Shown here: in pieces, positions 44,216 through 57,112 of the stretch
Position numbering within the stretch: the first letter of the stretch is position 1
Layout of the letters: each line of letters begins with the position of its first letter
DNA from: Takakia lepidozioides
Taxonomy: Eukaryota; Streptophyta; Takakiopsida; Takakiales; Takakiaceae
Length of the DNA stretch: 60,000 bases
Direction of reading: 5' to 3'
NCBI GenBank assembly: GCA_030704615.1
Contig: CM060732.1
Span: forward strand, 61,921,053 to 61,981,052
Position numbers and translations under genes: made by a program
The notes under the pieces: generated by a model
Seen by the model: only the letters and a program-made list of their open reading frames with translations
Database searches by the model: none
What the model was told of the DNA's origin: nothing

Positions 44216-47200
44216 TCAGGCAGCCCAAAATGGTTTGCCATTAGAGAATGGAGGAGTGGGAACTTGTTGGGGCTGTAGTTCTGGCCTCCCTTCAGGTTCA
44301 TCGTCTTCTTCACCATATTCCACAAGCTTCAGACCTGTCCCTACTTCAATAGAAAAGTGAACCACATTTCAGCTCATTTGTACTTCAAACAACAACAGAG
44401 GATTGGAGAATTAATCAAGGGGAAGTAATTGGCTTGTCTTGCCACAAATTCACTGTAAGTTCTGTAGTAATAAAACCTGGCAGAGCCATTGGCACAGCAC
44501 TTAGCATCTACTTACAACCATCTCAAGGGTTACCAGGTGAGTTAGACACATCGGAGACTACAACTGAGGGGTGCGGTGCCGCTTGCAGATGCAACCAGAA
44601 ACTAAAGCAACAAACCTAACCTCAAATTTCACAACCGCTAGACCAGAACAAAAAGACTTCACTCCATTCCCCAATCAGAAAAGGTGACAAGGAAAGTAAC
44701 CACTAAAGAACTGGCATTCATTTTCACTTGAGAAATGAACCACTCCTGAAGAACGTACCCTCTTTATCAGGTTGGCTAGAAGCTGATGCAGCTTTTGAAA
44801 TATATTTAGGTGGAAGTGGTGGCATCTTTCTCGGGGGTGGCAGACTTCTCGGTGGTGGCAGTGCTTGACCCATTCTGCTTTGGCCAGCTTCTGATGAGAG
44901 AGATGGTCCATCCAGCCTGAAGGGACCTACGCCCTGAGCCCACTGTGGCTACAGCAAGAATCACCTCATCTCAAGTAAGTAGGGATTACAGATGACGTCT
45001 TAAATGAACATATCATCACAATTGTAACTGTAACACCAAGGACATTGGAAAATGTTGTGGTAGAGGTACCACTTGACACACAAGCTCACAAATTAGGGCA
45101 GAGTACGCATGCCACAGCACATCAGCACGTATGCCCTCATCAGCAGCTGGTATAGTTATCATCAGCTCCAGAAGTGGAAGACAACTGGGAAATGACAGTT
45201 TCACCTGATTGGGATCTTGAATGTTTGAGTTCCCAGCATGAGACAATGATGTCTGGAAGTGACAAAATCACTAATATCCAAACAAGCCCCATACAAGGAA
45301 GCAAACCAAGAAAAGCTACAGACAACTACCAATCCTGATAGAGAAGGCTCATAACACCACCACTGCTAAGCTCATAAGGCATATCAAACAAAATCTGCAA
45401 ACAAGACGTCAGCAAAGACAGTTGCGCCCCATCCCATTCATGTCGCACCAACATCGCCACAAAACTCCTACGTTCCTGTGAAACATAGAAAGGTGAGTCC
45501 ACAGTGACCGCGCCGCACGAGTCAGCCTCGGATGGCAGGGCAAGAAAGTAATACCTGGCACACGCACTATGCCTTGTCAGGAAGGAAAATTCCTAACTAC
45601 GCATTAGTCCACTTGACGTGCTTGCCAGTCTCAAGAAGTAACTGTCTTTGTGTTGGCTATCCAATGACATGAAGCAATCTGACATAAAAACCCTGGAGGG
45701 TAAAAACCCTACATATGGTTCTAGGAGGGTTCCAGGAGAGGATATGTCATACCCACTGGCAAACAGTCAATGAGGGCACCCATATTAAAGAATCAACTAC
45801 ACTTTGAAAAGCTTAGAAAACATAAAGACGGTCTTCAATCCATGAAACCATCACTTCTATAGGCATGACTAAGTAAGCTTTTGTGGCAATCATGTGCCTC
45901 CGTGCTCTAATGGTACAGGGGAGTTGCAAAACTGACAACAGCATGGTAGTGAGAGTCTGCATAACCTTACAACTAGAGATGGCTATTCCTCTATAATTCA
46001 TGTAGCCATAATCTTTTTCTCTTTTAGAAGTGGGCCTGCCCTTGAGGACCCATAGGTAGCTGCCTAAAATAACACAGTTTGGGAGAAAATTGGTTGGAGT
46101 TCTACAAACCACAAAATGTGCACACATGTGGTAGATGTCTCACTGTGTCTCCTATGAATATTTGGAGGCTAGAGTATTCCTAAGCCAACAATGAAGAAGT
46201 AGCACTTAAAATGACATGGTCAAAATCAGGCATCATGGCATGCCTTCTTGCTTATGAAAGTTGAGCTTGCAACATTTACAACCAGCTCTGATATAAGCTA
46301 CTAAAGAAAGACACTAAAGACATCAACAATAATTGAAATGAGGACTTCCAAAAGCCACCAAATCAATCCTAAAAGAACAGGAAAGGTGGAAACCAACAAA
46401 AGCCATTGAAAATTCCTTTGTCCGTCGGAGCTTGATTCTACTGAATCAAAATATGCATGGGATGGAGCTATAAAGCAGACATAGGTTGAGGCACATGGCA
46501 AATTAAAAATGGATATCATTCTTCCCAGTAAATTTCAAACACGACTTATTCCTTCATATCTACGTAAATTTGGGACTCTACTTTCACCTGAAATTCGTCC
46601 CTTGCTGTCAGCTTGCCAGCAACTGGAAACTCTTGGAACTTGCGACGCTCTTTCTGTGGAGGGCCACTGAATTGCTTCTCAGAGTGCCATTCACTTTGCC
46701 TATGGTTGCTGACAATCCCCTGGGCCTTTGTCGCTGGCGGTGCACCCACTGCAGGGCCAGATCCTGGCCTTATGGACACAGGAGGGGGTGGCCTTTGCAG
46801 CACTGATGCAAATTGTTGTTGAGGGGCTGCCTGGGGATAGACAGCACTGTAGCCACTATAGCTCGATGGGGCCGGACCTGAAAGAGCTGGGTTGTGGTGG
46901 TGAGTAGCACCACCTGCTACCTGGGAATACGGAGGAGCACCCAACATGTAGTTGGCTCTCAACCCTGCTTGAAGAGGTCCTGCAAGGGAGGGGACCAAAA
47001 ACCCTAGCAACACAGGAGATTAATCAGAGTAAATATCTACAAGTCGGTCAGAATAGTTGAACCGTCCTCAAGTTCAAGCTAGTGATCCAAGTGACATCGT
47101 TCAAGAGCAGAATGCTGCAAACTCCATCAAGTTTCGCCCTTACTGCTGGACCCTGCATGCACATCCTCAATTGTTGCACTTGACTTAAAATCAGCTTAGG

Positions 47201-50200
47201 TGCCACAAACCTGCCCAGGGGAGGGTTCTACAGATCTAGACATGCAGTCCCAATCCAAGTGGTCTGGTGTTGAAAGATCAAGAGAAGTTTCAAACCAAGA
47301 GACCATCCTCTATCCCATCCTGCCGTTTCTGCTCAAAAAGCATGACCATGCAAACACAGACACATCTACTACACAATTCAGATTGTGCAGGAATATTCTG
47401 TGCTTTAGTTGAGTTTCATAAAACCTTGGCGGGCTGAATACCCATAACCCAATCCAGGAGGGTTCGCAACTCAGGGGGACCATGCCCTCAAGGGACCAGC
47501 ATAACCAGTACGGAACATTTACCGAGTACAGAATCTTCTCAATGCTGCTGAAGGCACAATGGACATGATTAACTATAACAAAGCAATGAAGTTAGTTACC
47601 TTGGTTTACAGAACCACAAATCTGCGGGGGTGAAGGTGCAGCTGCTGACTCCATAGCAGGTCTCCCTACTTCGATGGAGGAGTCAATGGTGCTGGCCATG
47701 TTAGTCCCATAAGTCATTTCACCTGCTAGCTGTCGGGGAGGTGGGACTGCACCATAAACCTTGGTTGGAGGCAACCTGCAACAAACCCAAGACACCAGCA
47801 CCTGAAAATCCTACACAGGCTGGTGGACATGCCCACATAGATGGTTCACTAAAATGATGGCATGTAATTCACTGATAAGCAGACCACCCAGAAGGTATAT
47901 GCTTAAAACTGATAGTCTGGTCACCTCAATACGCAGAGGCGAAAGAGAAAAATAAAAATGAGAGAATCAATTTATGACAACAAACAGCGTAAATGTCCAT
48001 AACATTAACAAACAAAAACAAGGCCAAATCACTGCTCAAGAAGTACCACCTCCTATTGGTGTTTGGTGTCAATCTCAATATGAAGCAGTCATGGCTCTCT
48101 AATAACCAACAACATTCCGAAAGATTTTGCTGGTTTCGAACAGAATCACATCAAGTGACCAGTGGAGAAACAAAACAAATATGCATAATTTCCCTCATCA
48201 TGCTGCCAAGGTTATACGAAGCAAGATGACTTACATATTTGTGTATGGGTTCACCAGATTCTTATCGAAGCCACCAAGTTGTGGAGACACCATAGGCATT
48301 GACGCAGCTGGGACAGGAGGGCAAACTGGGGGGCCCATGGGATACCCAGAGGCATAAGTGCCCCAAGGGTTTTGCATGCCCGGTGGGACTGGGTATGGAA
48401 AGTTTGGATGTTGGTAAGGCAGCTGAGCAGCACTTAAAACATGGGGGCCGGCTGAGCCTGGAGGAAAGCTCAATGGGGGCCTGTCTGCCCGTGGCTGATA
48501 GGATGGAGCCCTGTATACACACATTACCAGGGAGCTGTGTTCAACATGTGTTTGGATGGGAAGGAAAGCAGATGCATGTGTCATTAATTCAAGTAACCCT
48601 GACTTACACAATGTCAAAGATCATATCACAGAGCAATAGCCCATACCTCAAAGCTAGACTGTCAGAGCGAATCGTGTCCAGCAGATTCTCTGAAAGCCGC
48701 CTAGCATCATCCAAGCTCTTGAGATTGTCGCTAGAAATAAACAGGTGCAAAGATTGTGGCAGCTCTGCCCAACCGACATCCCCAACTTTTATTAGTCCAC
48801 CATAATTGGTAACCACATCCACCCAGATCCAAAGAAGTGTATATGGTGGTGAAGGATTGAAGCAGACTAGGTGTCTGGTGGTGGTTCAAAAAGAGGCAAA
48901 TTGTTGTTCTGAGCAGATGACAAGAGAATGCCTAACAAAGTGAGAGACGTGAGGTTTCCAATGCCTACCTTCGCCACAAGAAGATTCATGATTGCCAGAT
49001 CCTCTCCCGCGAACAACAACTTCAGCGCCTGTCTCAGTAATGATATGATTTATGAACTGATCCTGCATAAGTTGCAATCCCGAATCCCCCACGGAAGCGA
49101 GCAACCCCACCACACAATCTCTCCCAAAGATGTGGAGATGTCAGGTACTACTTTTTACGTTTTTAGCAGAAGGGTCAGGATTTCCCAAATGTAAGAGTAT
49201 AAAAGGGAGACACCCAAGACAAGTAACATCCCAAGAAGCCTCACATATAAACACCGGTGCGCCAGGGACTTAGGATTTTGTGAACAAGGAGTCTGGAAAA
49301 CCCAGACAGCACCATCTACCATCCCACAGGGCATCCACTTTATCCCGTCCACACTGATGCTCTTTTAAGCTAAGACTGTCTCCATCACAGTATAACAGAC
49401 GTTTCAAAATGTCAAAACATCTGGACAGTTCCTTGCGAACAACTCCTAATGATAGACACAAGACCTTGTCTTTCTCTCTCTTCTGCCCAAACTGAGCACA
49501 GGGTCTGTGGCCACAAGGTGACAGCAAACAACGTCTTAGATTACATTCTCTCTAGCCTGTAGTCCCTGAACTTTTTTCTAGTTTGTGACATGGCTGAGGA
49601 CCTTAAGGATGATCTGAAGTGCCTAACTACCCTCGGCACTAGACAGAAATTTAAACTTGGGAAGGGAGGTAACCTTTGAATAAAAAACAGATGCAGAGAG
49701 GAAAGGGAGATTGTCAATGCCCGAAGTGCGGGAAGCCTGAAGACAATCCCCAATTTCTGATAGAACGTCCTGGGTATTCTCATCAGAGAGTGACCCTCTT
49801 CAGGACCATCAAGAGCATAGTATCTGCACCTCTGTTCACCAACTTTCAAAATCTCGAGGCTAAGCCTGAAGCCCTGGCCCTGGTGGGGGTCTAATTGCTG
49901 GACAGCTCACACACAGCACATTGATGCTTGTGTGAAGGGCTTTCTAGAGGAAACCTGGAAAGCCTAAACTCATTGTTTACATCAAGGTAAGTCCCACTAC
50001 TGTGGAGACCCCCTCACAAAGGTAGTGTCTGTTCCCTTTCGTTCTGCCCAGACTGCATGCGGGGTCTATGGCCACAAGGCTACGACAAACGTCTCATGAG
50101 TACATTTATTTCTCTTTTCCCATTCTGTCTCTTTTCTTTTCTCCTCTCTAGCTATTTTTGTTTTTCCCTTTTTCTCATTCAGAACCCACACGCAAGAAAC

Positions 50201-53200
50201 ACAACGAAGAAAGATAAGAGGATGAACCAACAAGCAGGAGAAATAGAGCGAGAGATAGTCCAAGTGAATGCAACATACAGGGGAAGTGGGAGACCAAACA
50301 TGATGCCATATAAAATGAGAGCGACAACCGAATATTTGAAACTTTACTTATAAAATTGTGTCTTTCCAGAATAACCAGGGTTGTCCACAGAAGCCTACAT
50401 ACTATCAAGCCAAGGGCCCCAGGGCTTACATTTGGCCCACGAATTCGCCCAACAAGATTGAATGATGGCTCGGTATCAAACCCCGCAGGAACAACCACAG
50501 TGAAGGGTGGACCTCCCTGCAAAGAGGCACACATGGGAAGGTCTGCTGATCATTGTGCAAAGGAGAAAACCACTTTCCTGTGGCATGAAGCTTCATCTCA
50601 TAGCTTTTGTCATTCAACATACAGCTACAACAAAACTAATGAAATCGACTCAATCTGATTAGCATTACAACTCTATCCACCTCAGCAGATTTTTAACAAT
50701 GCAAGAAACCAAATTGCCACTTCTGCTGAGAAGTTCACATACCATTCCACTTGGTATGGTTCCTGAAGATGGGGGGCCTGAGACTCCACCTTGCTTCATC
50801 ATCTCTTCTACCAGCGCTGCAGCTGCATCCACTGATTTGATACGTTCTGCAGTATCTTTCAACTGCCATGTCCTTCACATGTAGATTAGATTCTGACCCA
50901 CTCAAATTTGAATAATAGCAACTGTCACCACACAATGGTTGGGCTGATTGGCTCAAGTCCCTGTAACCTTCTCTCAGCTGTCATTCTCTTGTTCTCTCCA
51001 CACGCCGGTTTCAAACTAACAGTTACAGTGTACAGCACCAGCATCACAGAACAACATCAATGCAAGTGCAGGATAAAACTCCAGACTGAATGCAAGAGGA
51101 AAACGACAATACTGAGAAAAGAGGAAGAAGCGTGCATCATGTAACTACCATAAAACTATTTTTGAACTCATATCCACGAATCCACATACACTACTGTGTT
51201 CCTAAATCCTTCAAGACCATTTATCCATATGGGTGGTTAAAACCACATGAAAACTGACTATATTCCAAATTTCCAATATTACAATGGATCATTGGATAGC
51301 CGCATGACGTCTAAACCCACACAACAAAACAAACAGGATCCTCTCCTTTCCTGCCTGCACATATGTAATGATAGATGACCACCTGCCCCTACTCATTTAC
51401 ATGCTAACTTCGAAGCTCTCTCTCACAGGCAACCGTAAACAATACCAAACCTTCCAAACGATCACCAAACTTACATGGACACCAGCAGAAATGTGAAGAT
51501 AAAGAGGCTTCTCGCAATCAACAGGTCCGTTTGGTCCCCTGTATCGACCTCTGTTGGATGCAAACACACAACCAGTCACAGTCATCAAAGGTTACCTTCT
51601 CCAGTAGATCAGCAAATAGAAGAGGTATGGCTGACTACCATCACCATAACTAGAGTCAAAATATTCAATGCTATAGTCAATGATTCACTTGTCAGTTCTG
51701 TTAAACCAATTCACCAATTCAATGGTCAGCTATTGCTACTAACTGACCTTGTAATCACCACAGCACCAGTCTTCGCTTGAATCTGCAGTACAGTGTAAAC
51801 TGGTCAGTGCCTCTAAAATCAATGAAATTTCTCTAATGGATTGACATCATCGACAATGAACAGGTCTGCAGAACCGAAGACTTGACCTCATCTGAAACTA
51901 CCCAATTGATGAGCTACAAGCCCTCAAAGTGCAAGGGATCTACACGACCTAGCATGTCAACTCATACTCTTGATCCAGCTATCGTGAATAATAGCTACAC
52001 CCTTTATTAGATATCATGATGTGAGCAGATAGAACACCTCAGCTGCAACCAGATGAACGACATTTGCCCCTACACACCCTGAAGTCTCTCATACCCACAT
52101 TCTATCCCTTGACCCAAGCATGTAAAGCTTTGCCGAAGAATCGGATTTCCCTTCGGGTCGGCTAACCGGTGCATGCCTTCACAATCTGCCCAATGAAATT
52201 CGAGATAATAGCACCAGATCAACTATCAACCTAATTACAAACTTGGTGACTGTTTTACAGGTACACTCAAAAGTTCCACATACTTCTTCCTGAGTTTGAC
52301 GCTTGGTGAGTTTGTATCGGACTCCAGGCTCCGCATCATTGATGATAATCTCGCGTGCAATAACTTCATCATGTATCTTGACATGAGGTATTAGCCCCTT
52401 GGTTGCTAAATCCTACAGATCCAAGAATTAGACCTACTTTCCTTATCTTATCAAAACAAGATACAAACAGGATCAAGGGAGAGGACCATATGACGCTCTG
52501 CATACACACACCAGGCACATGGGTCGTTCTGAAGCAATGCCGTCACTTCGTTGATACTGAGAGTAGGGTAATTGATAATTTCTAAATCCGTGGAGCATCG
52601 AAGCCGACGGATGAGAATGTGGTAAATGTGCTTGCAGTGCGTGTGAGCTCCCTTTGCGTTTTTACAGACCCGGCAGTGGACATGTTATAAACTCTTCCTG
52701 GACGCGAGACATCCTGAAATTCAGCAGGAAAATAGAGAAAAGACAAAACAACAGCAACCTGGTTGATCTTTTGGACGATAGCTGCTGCTGCGCTGTTAGG
52801 CACTGCCGAGGGTGCAGAGTATGGAAAAGAGGGCATAGGGACTGCCATGGATGGGAAGACACCCATCAATGATCCAAACATGCCTGGCATCCCGAGGGCT
52901 GCTAGAGGGCCAGCACCTGGAAAGGAAATGAGACCCGGCATGGGAATTGATACAGCTGCTGAGGCTACACCTTCTGCTGGTTGATCCCATTTCCGCTTCC
53001 TCCTGTAAGAGCCACCATTCATGTGTACTTACTCATTACTCATGACAAAAGTAGTATATTCCTGCCAAGGCTACTATTGGTGATTAGGTCAGTAAGGTAA
53101 TAAACAACCACTACTGTTGCAAGGTATTTACACATTCGATTGCTCCTGAGTGATACCTCTCCCTCCCCATAGATATTGAAAAAAGTCGAGTGTCTCACTA

Positions 53201-54065
53201 GACGGACATAAGAACGATTCAGTAAGTTTAGGTCATTAATGTGATAAAGGCTGGTAAACATTCCCTTCCATTTTGTTTTCGAAAACTCTGGTGTGCTCAA
53301 ACGGCAAATGCAGCACATCTGTCCTATCATCTGACCTTATCATATCTGACCTTATCAGGCAACCTTCATCCATACTGTGGTCTGTTCTAAGCCTCCCCTA
53401 CCCGATCAAGCTCATAACTGATATATATTTGAATACAGCACCAAATTGAAGGTGAAAATCCAAACAAGGAAACAGTGGAACAAACAGCGATTCCCTGAAA
53501 TGGCATGATCGCCGATAGAATTGATAATTGGGGCCAATCATACTATTTTCAAACCCTAAACTCTCTAATAGGAAGTCCCAGCACCCTACATCCGCGGAAT
53601 GAACCATGTGCCCATCCATGGCTAAGCTCGCGTGGCACTGGTTAACAGCTTTTGTGATATGCGTCAAATTCATCCCGGGACATACAGGACAGCCAGCAGA
53701 TCCAAGTAGGAGCCCCCTAAATAGAAGCCCTTCATCTTCGAGAAGAAACAGACTCACAAAGATAGTCTGCATCTACTTAGGCCATGTGAGGTGTCTGTGT
53801 AAAACCCTCGCAATCAATGATTCCGAGACTGCGCTATGAAAACTGGAGATGAAACACAGAGATTCCAAAGAAACTGAGGAGTCAAAGACATATTTAATCT
53901 TGTGAAAATATATTGCAGAAGCTACGGGTAACTAAATCACTAACCAATTCCCCTCAGGAGAACAAATCATACTCACACATAATTTTCAAGTAGCCATCTG
54001 TCTAGCTTCTCAAATCTAACATCCTCCTACCTCTGGCGAGGCGTTGCAGTTGTCTCGTCCCCCAT
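44216..54065 (-). CDS. RIK: RIK/KHDC4-like KH-domain RNA-binding protein, 14 coding exons
   Basis: Exons (minus): 54065-54031, 53002-52759, 52412-52284, 51782-51748, 51550-51475, 50862-50743, 50516-50430, 49062-48969, 48764-48647, 48510-48235, 47775-47600, 46979-46588, 44942-44759 and 44343-44216. Introns are GT-AG and phases agree at all 13 junctions, giving 697 residues ending at TGA 44218-44216. The start MGDETTATPRQRRKRKWDQ fits the basic KRKWD opening of the family. Family blocks follow in order: an Ala-rich part ending in VQKIN, IAREIIINDAEPGVRYKLTK, KTGAVVITRGRYRGPN, PLYLHISAGVHLKDTAERIK, then the KH core FNLVGRIRGPNDQFINHI with VVVRGRGSGN and SLHLFISSDN. The C-terminal half is Pro/Gln-rich and ends in LVEYGEEDDEPEG and KPFWAA. 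In animals KHDC4 takes part in splicing; plant RIK was found as a partner of the ROUGH SHEATH2/AS1 repressor. Two exons are only 35 bases long. ATG 54065 is preferred because the upstream frame has no ATG. Confidence 0.93.
49478..50110. repeat. intronic pair of related sequences
   Basis: Inside RIK intron 7, about 49478-49545 and 50040-50105 share CTGCCCA-ACTG...GGGTCT-TGGCCACAAGG and ACA-ACGTCT, followed by ACATT and a pyrimidine-rich tail, in the same orientation. It is probably an old dispersed repeat. Confidence 0.5.
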
Positions 54066-54570
54066 CGCCGATACAACACAGTCCGATGTGCAGATTATCG
54101 TACTTCGTTCGCCACCTTGAGAGGTCTCTCCCACTCCTTGGTGTCTCGCCCCAGAGCTCGTATAGCCGACAGGAGCTTTCCGGCGACCTACTCGCACTCC
54201 GGCAGGGATCCTCTCATCCAATGAAAACCCACAAAATGGATGAACGTTCTCATTTTCAGACAAAAGAGATAAGTGCCGCACGTCAGAAACGAAATCGAAC
54301 GGTTAGATCCTCTGAAATCGGACATCATCCAACGGATTTAAACGAGCAGTGAATCAGATAGACAAGGTTATAATAACTCATCCGACGGTGGATCGTGTTC
54401 TCTCATTCAACGGTGAAGATGGAAGAATCTGCATCTGAATCGAGGTTCTGACTTCTGACAGGAGAATGTGAATCGCTCAATTCCTGGCCCCATCATCATG
54501 TAAGTACGCGCAACGTGGCTTTCCTTTTCACTGCCTAATTTCACTGTGCGATTTACTGCACGTGTCACGG
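54066..54570. other. presumed promoter/5' region of the RIK gene
   Basis: The region is CG-containing and has repeated (A/C)TC(A/C)GACGG/TCAACGGTG motifs (near 54381 and 54406). No TATA box is convincing. The transcript start is unknown. Confidence 0.35.
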
Positions 54571-55410
54571 GTGATGTTAATTCACTATATTTTATTTATT
54601 ATTTTTTAAGAGACAAAATATTAATCTGTTTTATTTTTCATTTTTTCAGTTTTTTTATTTTTTATTTTTTTCAAAAGGAGTGACAGCTCACATTGTTCTT
54701 ATTTTACGGCCCGGAAGTTCAGTGGTGTTATATTATAGAACTCGCAGTTTGGGGGCACTGCTGCACTCGGGCTCTGGATTTGATCCGGGCGCCTTCCATT
54801 ACATACCCCATTTTTTTTTTTTTAAGGTCCGATTACACACTAATGAGTGTGGGGGAAGATGAAACTGAGGTCGATATTTTTGGTTTCCACGATGAGAAGA
54901 ATATCAATATGTAGAGCAATTTCATTCGGGCCCTGATTCTAGAGTGGTCCAGGAATTACTGTGGCCAGGAATTACAGGGGGTGCTTATGTAGTATGGCCA
55001 CGTGTATTAAGGAATGAGATCAGGGGGTCAAAAAAAAAAGGGAGGAATTGGCCAAATTTAGAGTAGGGAGTCTTGTAGGGTTGACATGTGTCCAGGGCCT
55101 TCACCCTGAGAGGGTATATAAGGGAGGCCCCCCTCTTACTACCTACTAACTTACTACTTATTAAATTAGTAAATAGTGGGCTCTGCAAAGGCAGGGCCCC
55201 CTAAAAAAAACAGCAAACATGAATCAATTTCTGGTGTTTGGGGGAAGGTCTTGCATATCCACGAGCGTCAGCATGATGTAGGTCTTTTGAGAATCTGACA
55301 TATCGGCTGTTGGGTCTGAATTTGATTTTTGAAAAATATTCAGTTATGTGTGCAAATGTACATCCAGCCCCTATGTTTATCCAAAAGGTATAAGGGTACC
55401 TTTTAGGGTA
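54571..55410 (+). repeat. copy 1 of a tRNA-headed repeat
   Basis: The copy shares GTGATGTTA-TTCA and ATTTTATTTATT at its start with copy 2, and the block ACGGCCCGGAAGTTC-GTGG. The latter includes a tRNA-like A box (AAGTTCAGTGG) and B box (GGATTTGATCC) at 54708-54795. The end shares TTGAAAAATATTCAGTTA-GTGTGCAAATGTACATCCAG. Copy 1 contains an extra 314 bp (54909-55222). Confidence 0.75.
54909..55222. mobile_element. 314-bp insertion in copy 1 with duplicated ATCAAT flanks
   Basis: Copy 2 reads straight through GAATATCAAT-ACTGGTGTTG, but copy 1 has 314 extra bases between two ATCAAT sequences (54903-54908 and 55223-55228), as expected for a target site duplication. Inside is a TATA box (GGGTATATAAGGG near 55111). 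The ends (ATGTAG...CATGA) do not give clear TG...CA, so it could be a small LTR-type, TRIM or other element. Family is undetermined. Confidence 0.6.
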
Positions 55411-55436
55411 TAAGGGTATATAAGGGTAAATTTCCA

Positions 55437-55472
55437 TTATTATTACTATTATTATTATTATTATTATTATAT
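55437..55472. repeat. (ATT)n microsatellite
   Basis: TTATTATTATTATTATTATT-type run directly behind copy 1, probably its simple-repeat tail. Confidence 0.9.
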
Positions 55473-55704
55473 TATCTCTTTGTAATAAAATCAAAAACAA
55501 AATCCACTTCCTTTTTGTATTTCATTTCTCACCCCTTTTGTTTTCTTTTTTCTTGTTTTTTTTAAACAGAACAGGGGACAGGGGACCCCTTTTTCCCCCC
55601 AAAAAAAAGGTTTAAAACAGACAGAGCCTGCTCTGTGTAACTTACTAGAAAGTTACAAGAGTTCCTAGAGGAGTAGGTGGCGGTGCTCCAACGTGCTAGG
55701 CGTT

Positions 55705-56100
55705 GGCTGATGTTATTCCATTTTCTTTTATTTATTATTTGTTTTGGAAGAGATAAAATATCAAATTGTTTTTATTTTACGGCCCGGAAGTTCGGTGGTG
55801 TTATATTATCGATCTGCAGTTTGGGGCACTGCTCTGGATCCGAGCGCCTTCCATTAGATACTAATCAGTGTGGGGGATACTTTTGGTTTCCATGTTGAGA
55901 AGAATATCAATTACTGGTGTTGGGGGAATGTCTTGCATATCCACGAGCATCACTATGATGTAGGTATTTTGAGAATTTGATGTATCGGCCGTTGGGTCGG
56001 AATCTGATTTTTGAAAAATATTCAGTTAGGTATGTGTGCAAATGTACATCCAGCCCCGATATTTATCCAAAAGGTATAAGCAAATAAGGGTACTTAATAG
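55705..56100 (+). repeat. copy 2 of the tRNA-headed repeat
   Basis: It is shorter than copy 1 because it lacks the 314-bp insertion and some AT spacer. The tRNA-like part (55782-55850) has AAGTTCGGTGG and GGATCCGAGCG, so the B box is more decayed than in copy 1. Both copies have the same direction. Confidence 0.75.
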
Positions 56101-56209
56101 TCGTATGGCTGTTTTATTTTTCCCTGAATCAGGTCTGATATTATCATCGATAACTGTCTCCATTGACATTATCTAATGTCTCTCATTTTTGAATAATTGG
56201 GAGTTTATG

Positions 56210-56480
56210 TCGCGCGTGTGGGAGGGCGCGCACGCCCGCACGAACGCGGGGTCGCCCTCCCCCGCTCCGCCCACCCCCACCTGCCAGCCGCGCAGCGCGG
56301 TTGGCAGCCCCGCAGCCGCCCGTGGCCTTGCCCGCACGCCGCCCGGACCGCGGCCCTCGCCCGCCCGCCCGCCCGCCCTCGCCGCTGGGTCCGCCCGCTA
56401 TCGGGTCCCAGTGGGTCTGCATTTGCTGGGGTCTGCCCAAGCTCGGTCTGCGCGGTTTGCCGCCAAGCAGCCCGATCCGG
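56210..56480. other. GC-rich island
   Basis: This is a strongly GC-rich block (CCCG repeats near 56358-56378 and many CpG) in an otherwise balanced region. Several overlapping frames are open only because stop codons are rare in such sequence. It lies upstream of the MULE-like pseudogene and might be its 5' region. Confidence 0.55.
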
Positions 56481-56489
56481 CAGACCCAA

Positions 56490-56920
56490 ACGCACCCCAG
56501 ATGATGTGCCGCCCATCTCACCATGATGTCGCACTACTATCGTAGCCGCCCGGATTTAGGGCATGGCAGCCGCCGCCAATCGTGGGCGAAGACTGTTTCA
56601 TCGATCTTTTCCTCCCTCTGGTCTGTTCCTGCCAACGCGCTTCCGTCCTGCCAAGAACGTGAGTGTTGTCGTCCTTCGCTTCCACTTTTCCAGGTCGTAT
56701 TGCAGGTGCTTTCGAGTGCGCGAAGGGGTACTGCAATGTATATGGCAACGGCCATCGATGCCCAACCAGAAAGCTTTCTTATACGTCGGCAGAAGATGTT
56801 GGACTTGGGCCATGCGCGCTACATCCTGTGCGTGTTCACCAAGTTGCAATACACCATGTGCGTTTTCACCCTATTGCAGTAGACCCTGTGCCTGTCGATA
56901 CGACCCTGGTCTGCTAAGGT
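56490..56920 (+). other. probable 5' part of the MULE-like element, no defined coding exon
   Basis: Frames change often, and no domain can be read. CACCCTATTGCAGTAGACCCTGTG and similar near-repeats lie at 56818-56900. Confidence 0.3.
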
Positions 56921-57112
56921 CATTTCATGCAGTTCCCCTTGTACACGTTGATGGTGTTCGACCAATGGTTGAACGGAATCAGCATGCAATCGAACATTAG
57001 ACCTTATCCCGTGGATGCTAGCATTGCGTGATGCCCTCCTTCTGGAAAAGCCCAACTGGCGGCCAAATGCCTTAATTGTCGACGACGCTGAAGCAGAAAT
57101 CAATGCAATCCG

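Noticed and set aside
49900-50260. Possible gene within the RIK intron
   Set aside because: Short pyrimidine-rich frames match a repeat pair in the same intron and have no domain.
54066-54281. N-terminal extension of the RIK protein
   Set aside because: The frame is open upstream of 54065 but contains no ATG, and the known family N-terminus is short before the KRKWD block.
56189-56545. Several long overlapping frames on both strands in the GC-rich block
   Set aside because: Composition explains their openness: stop codons are rare in such sequence. The proteins are Pro/Ala/Arg-rich without domains.
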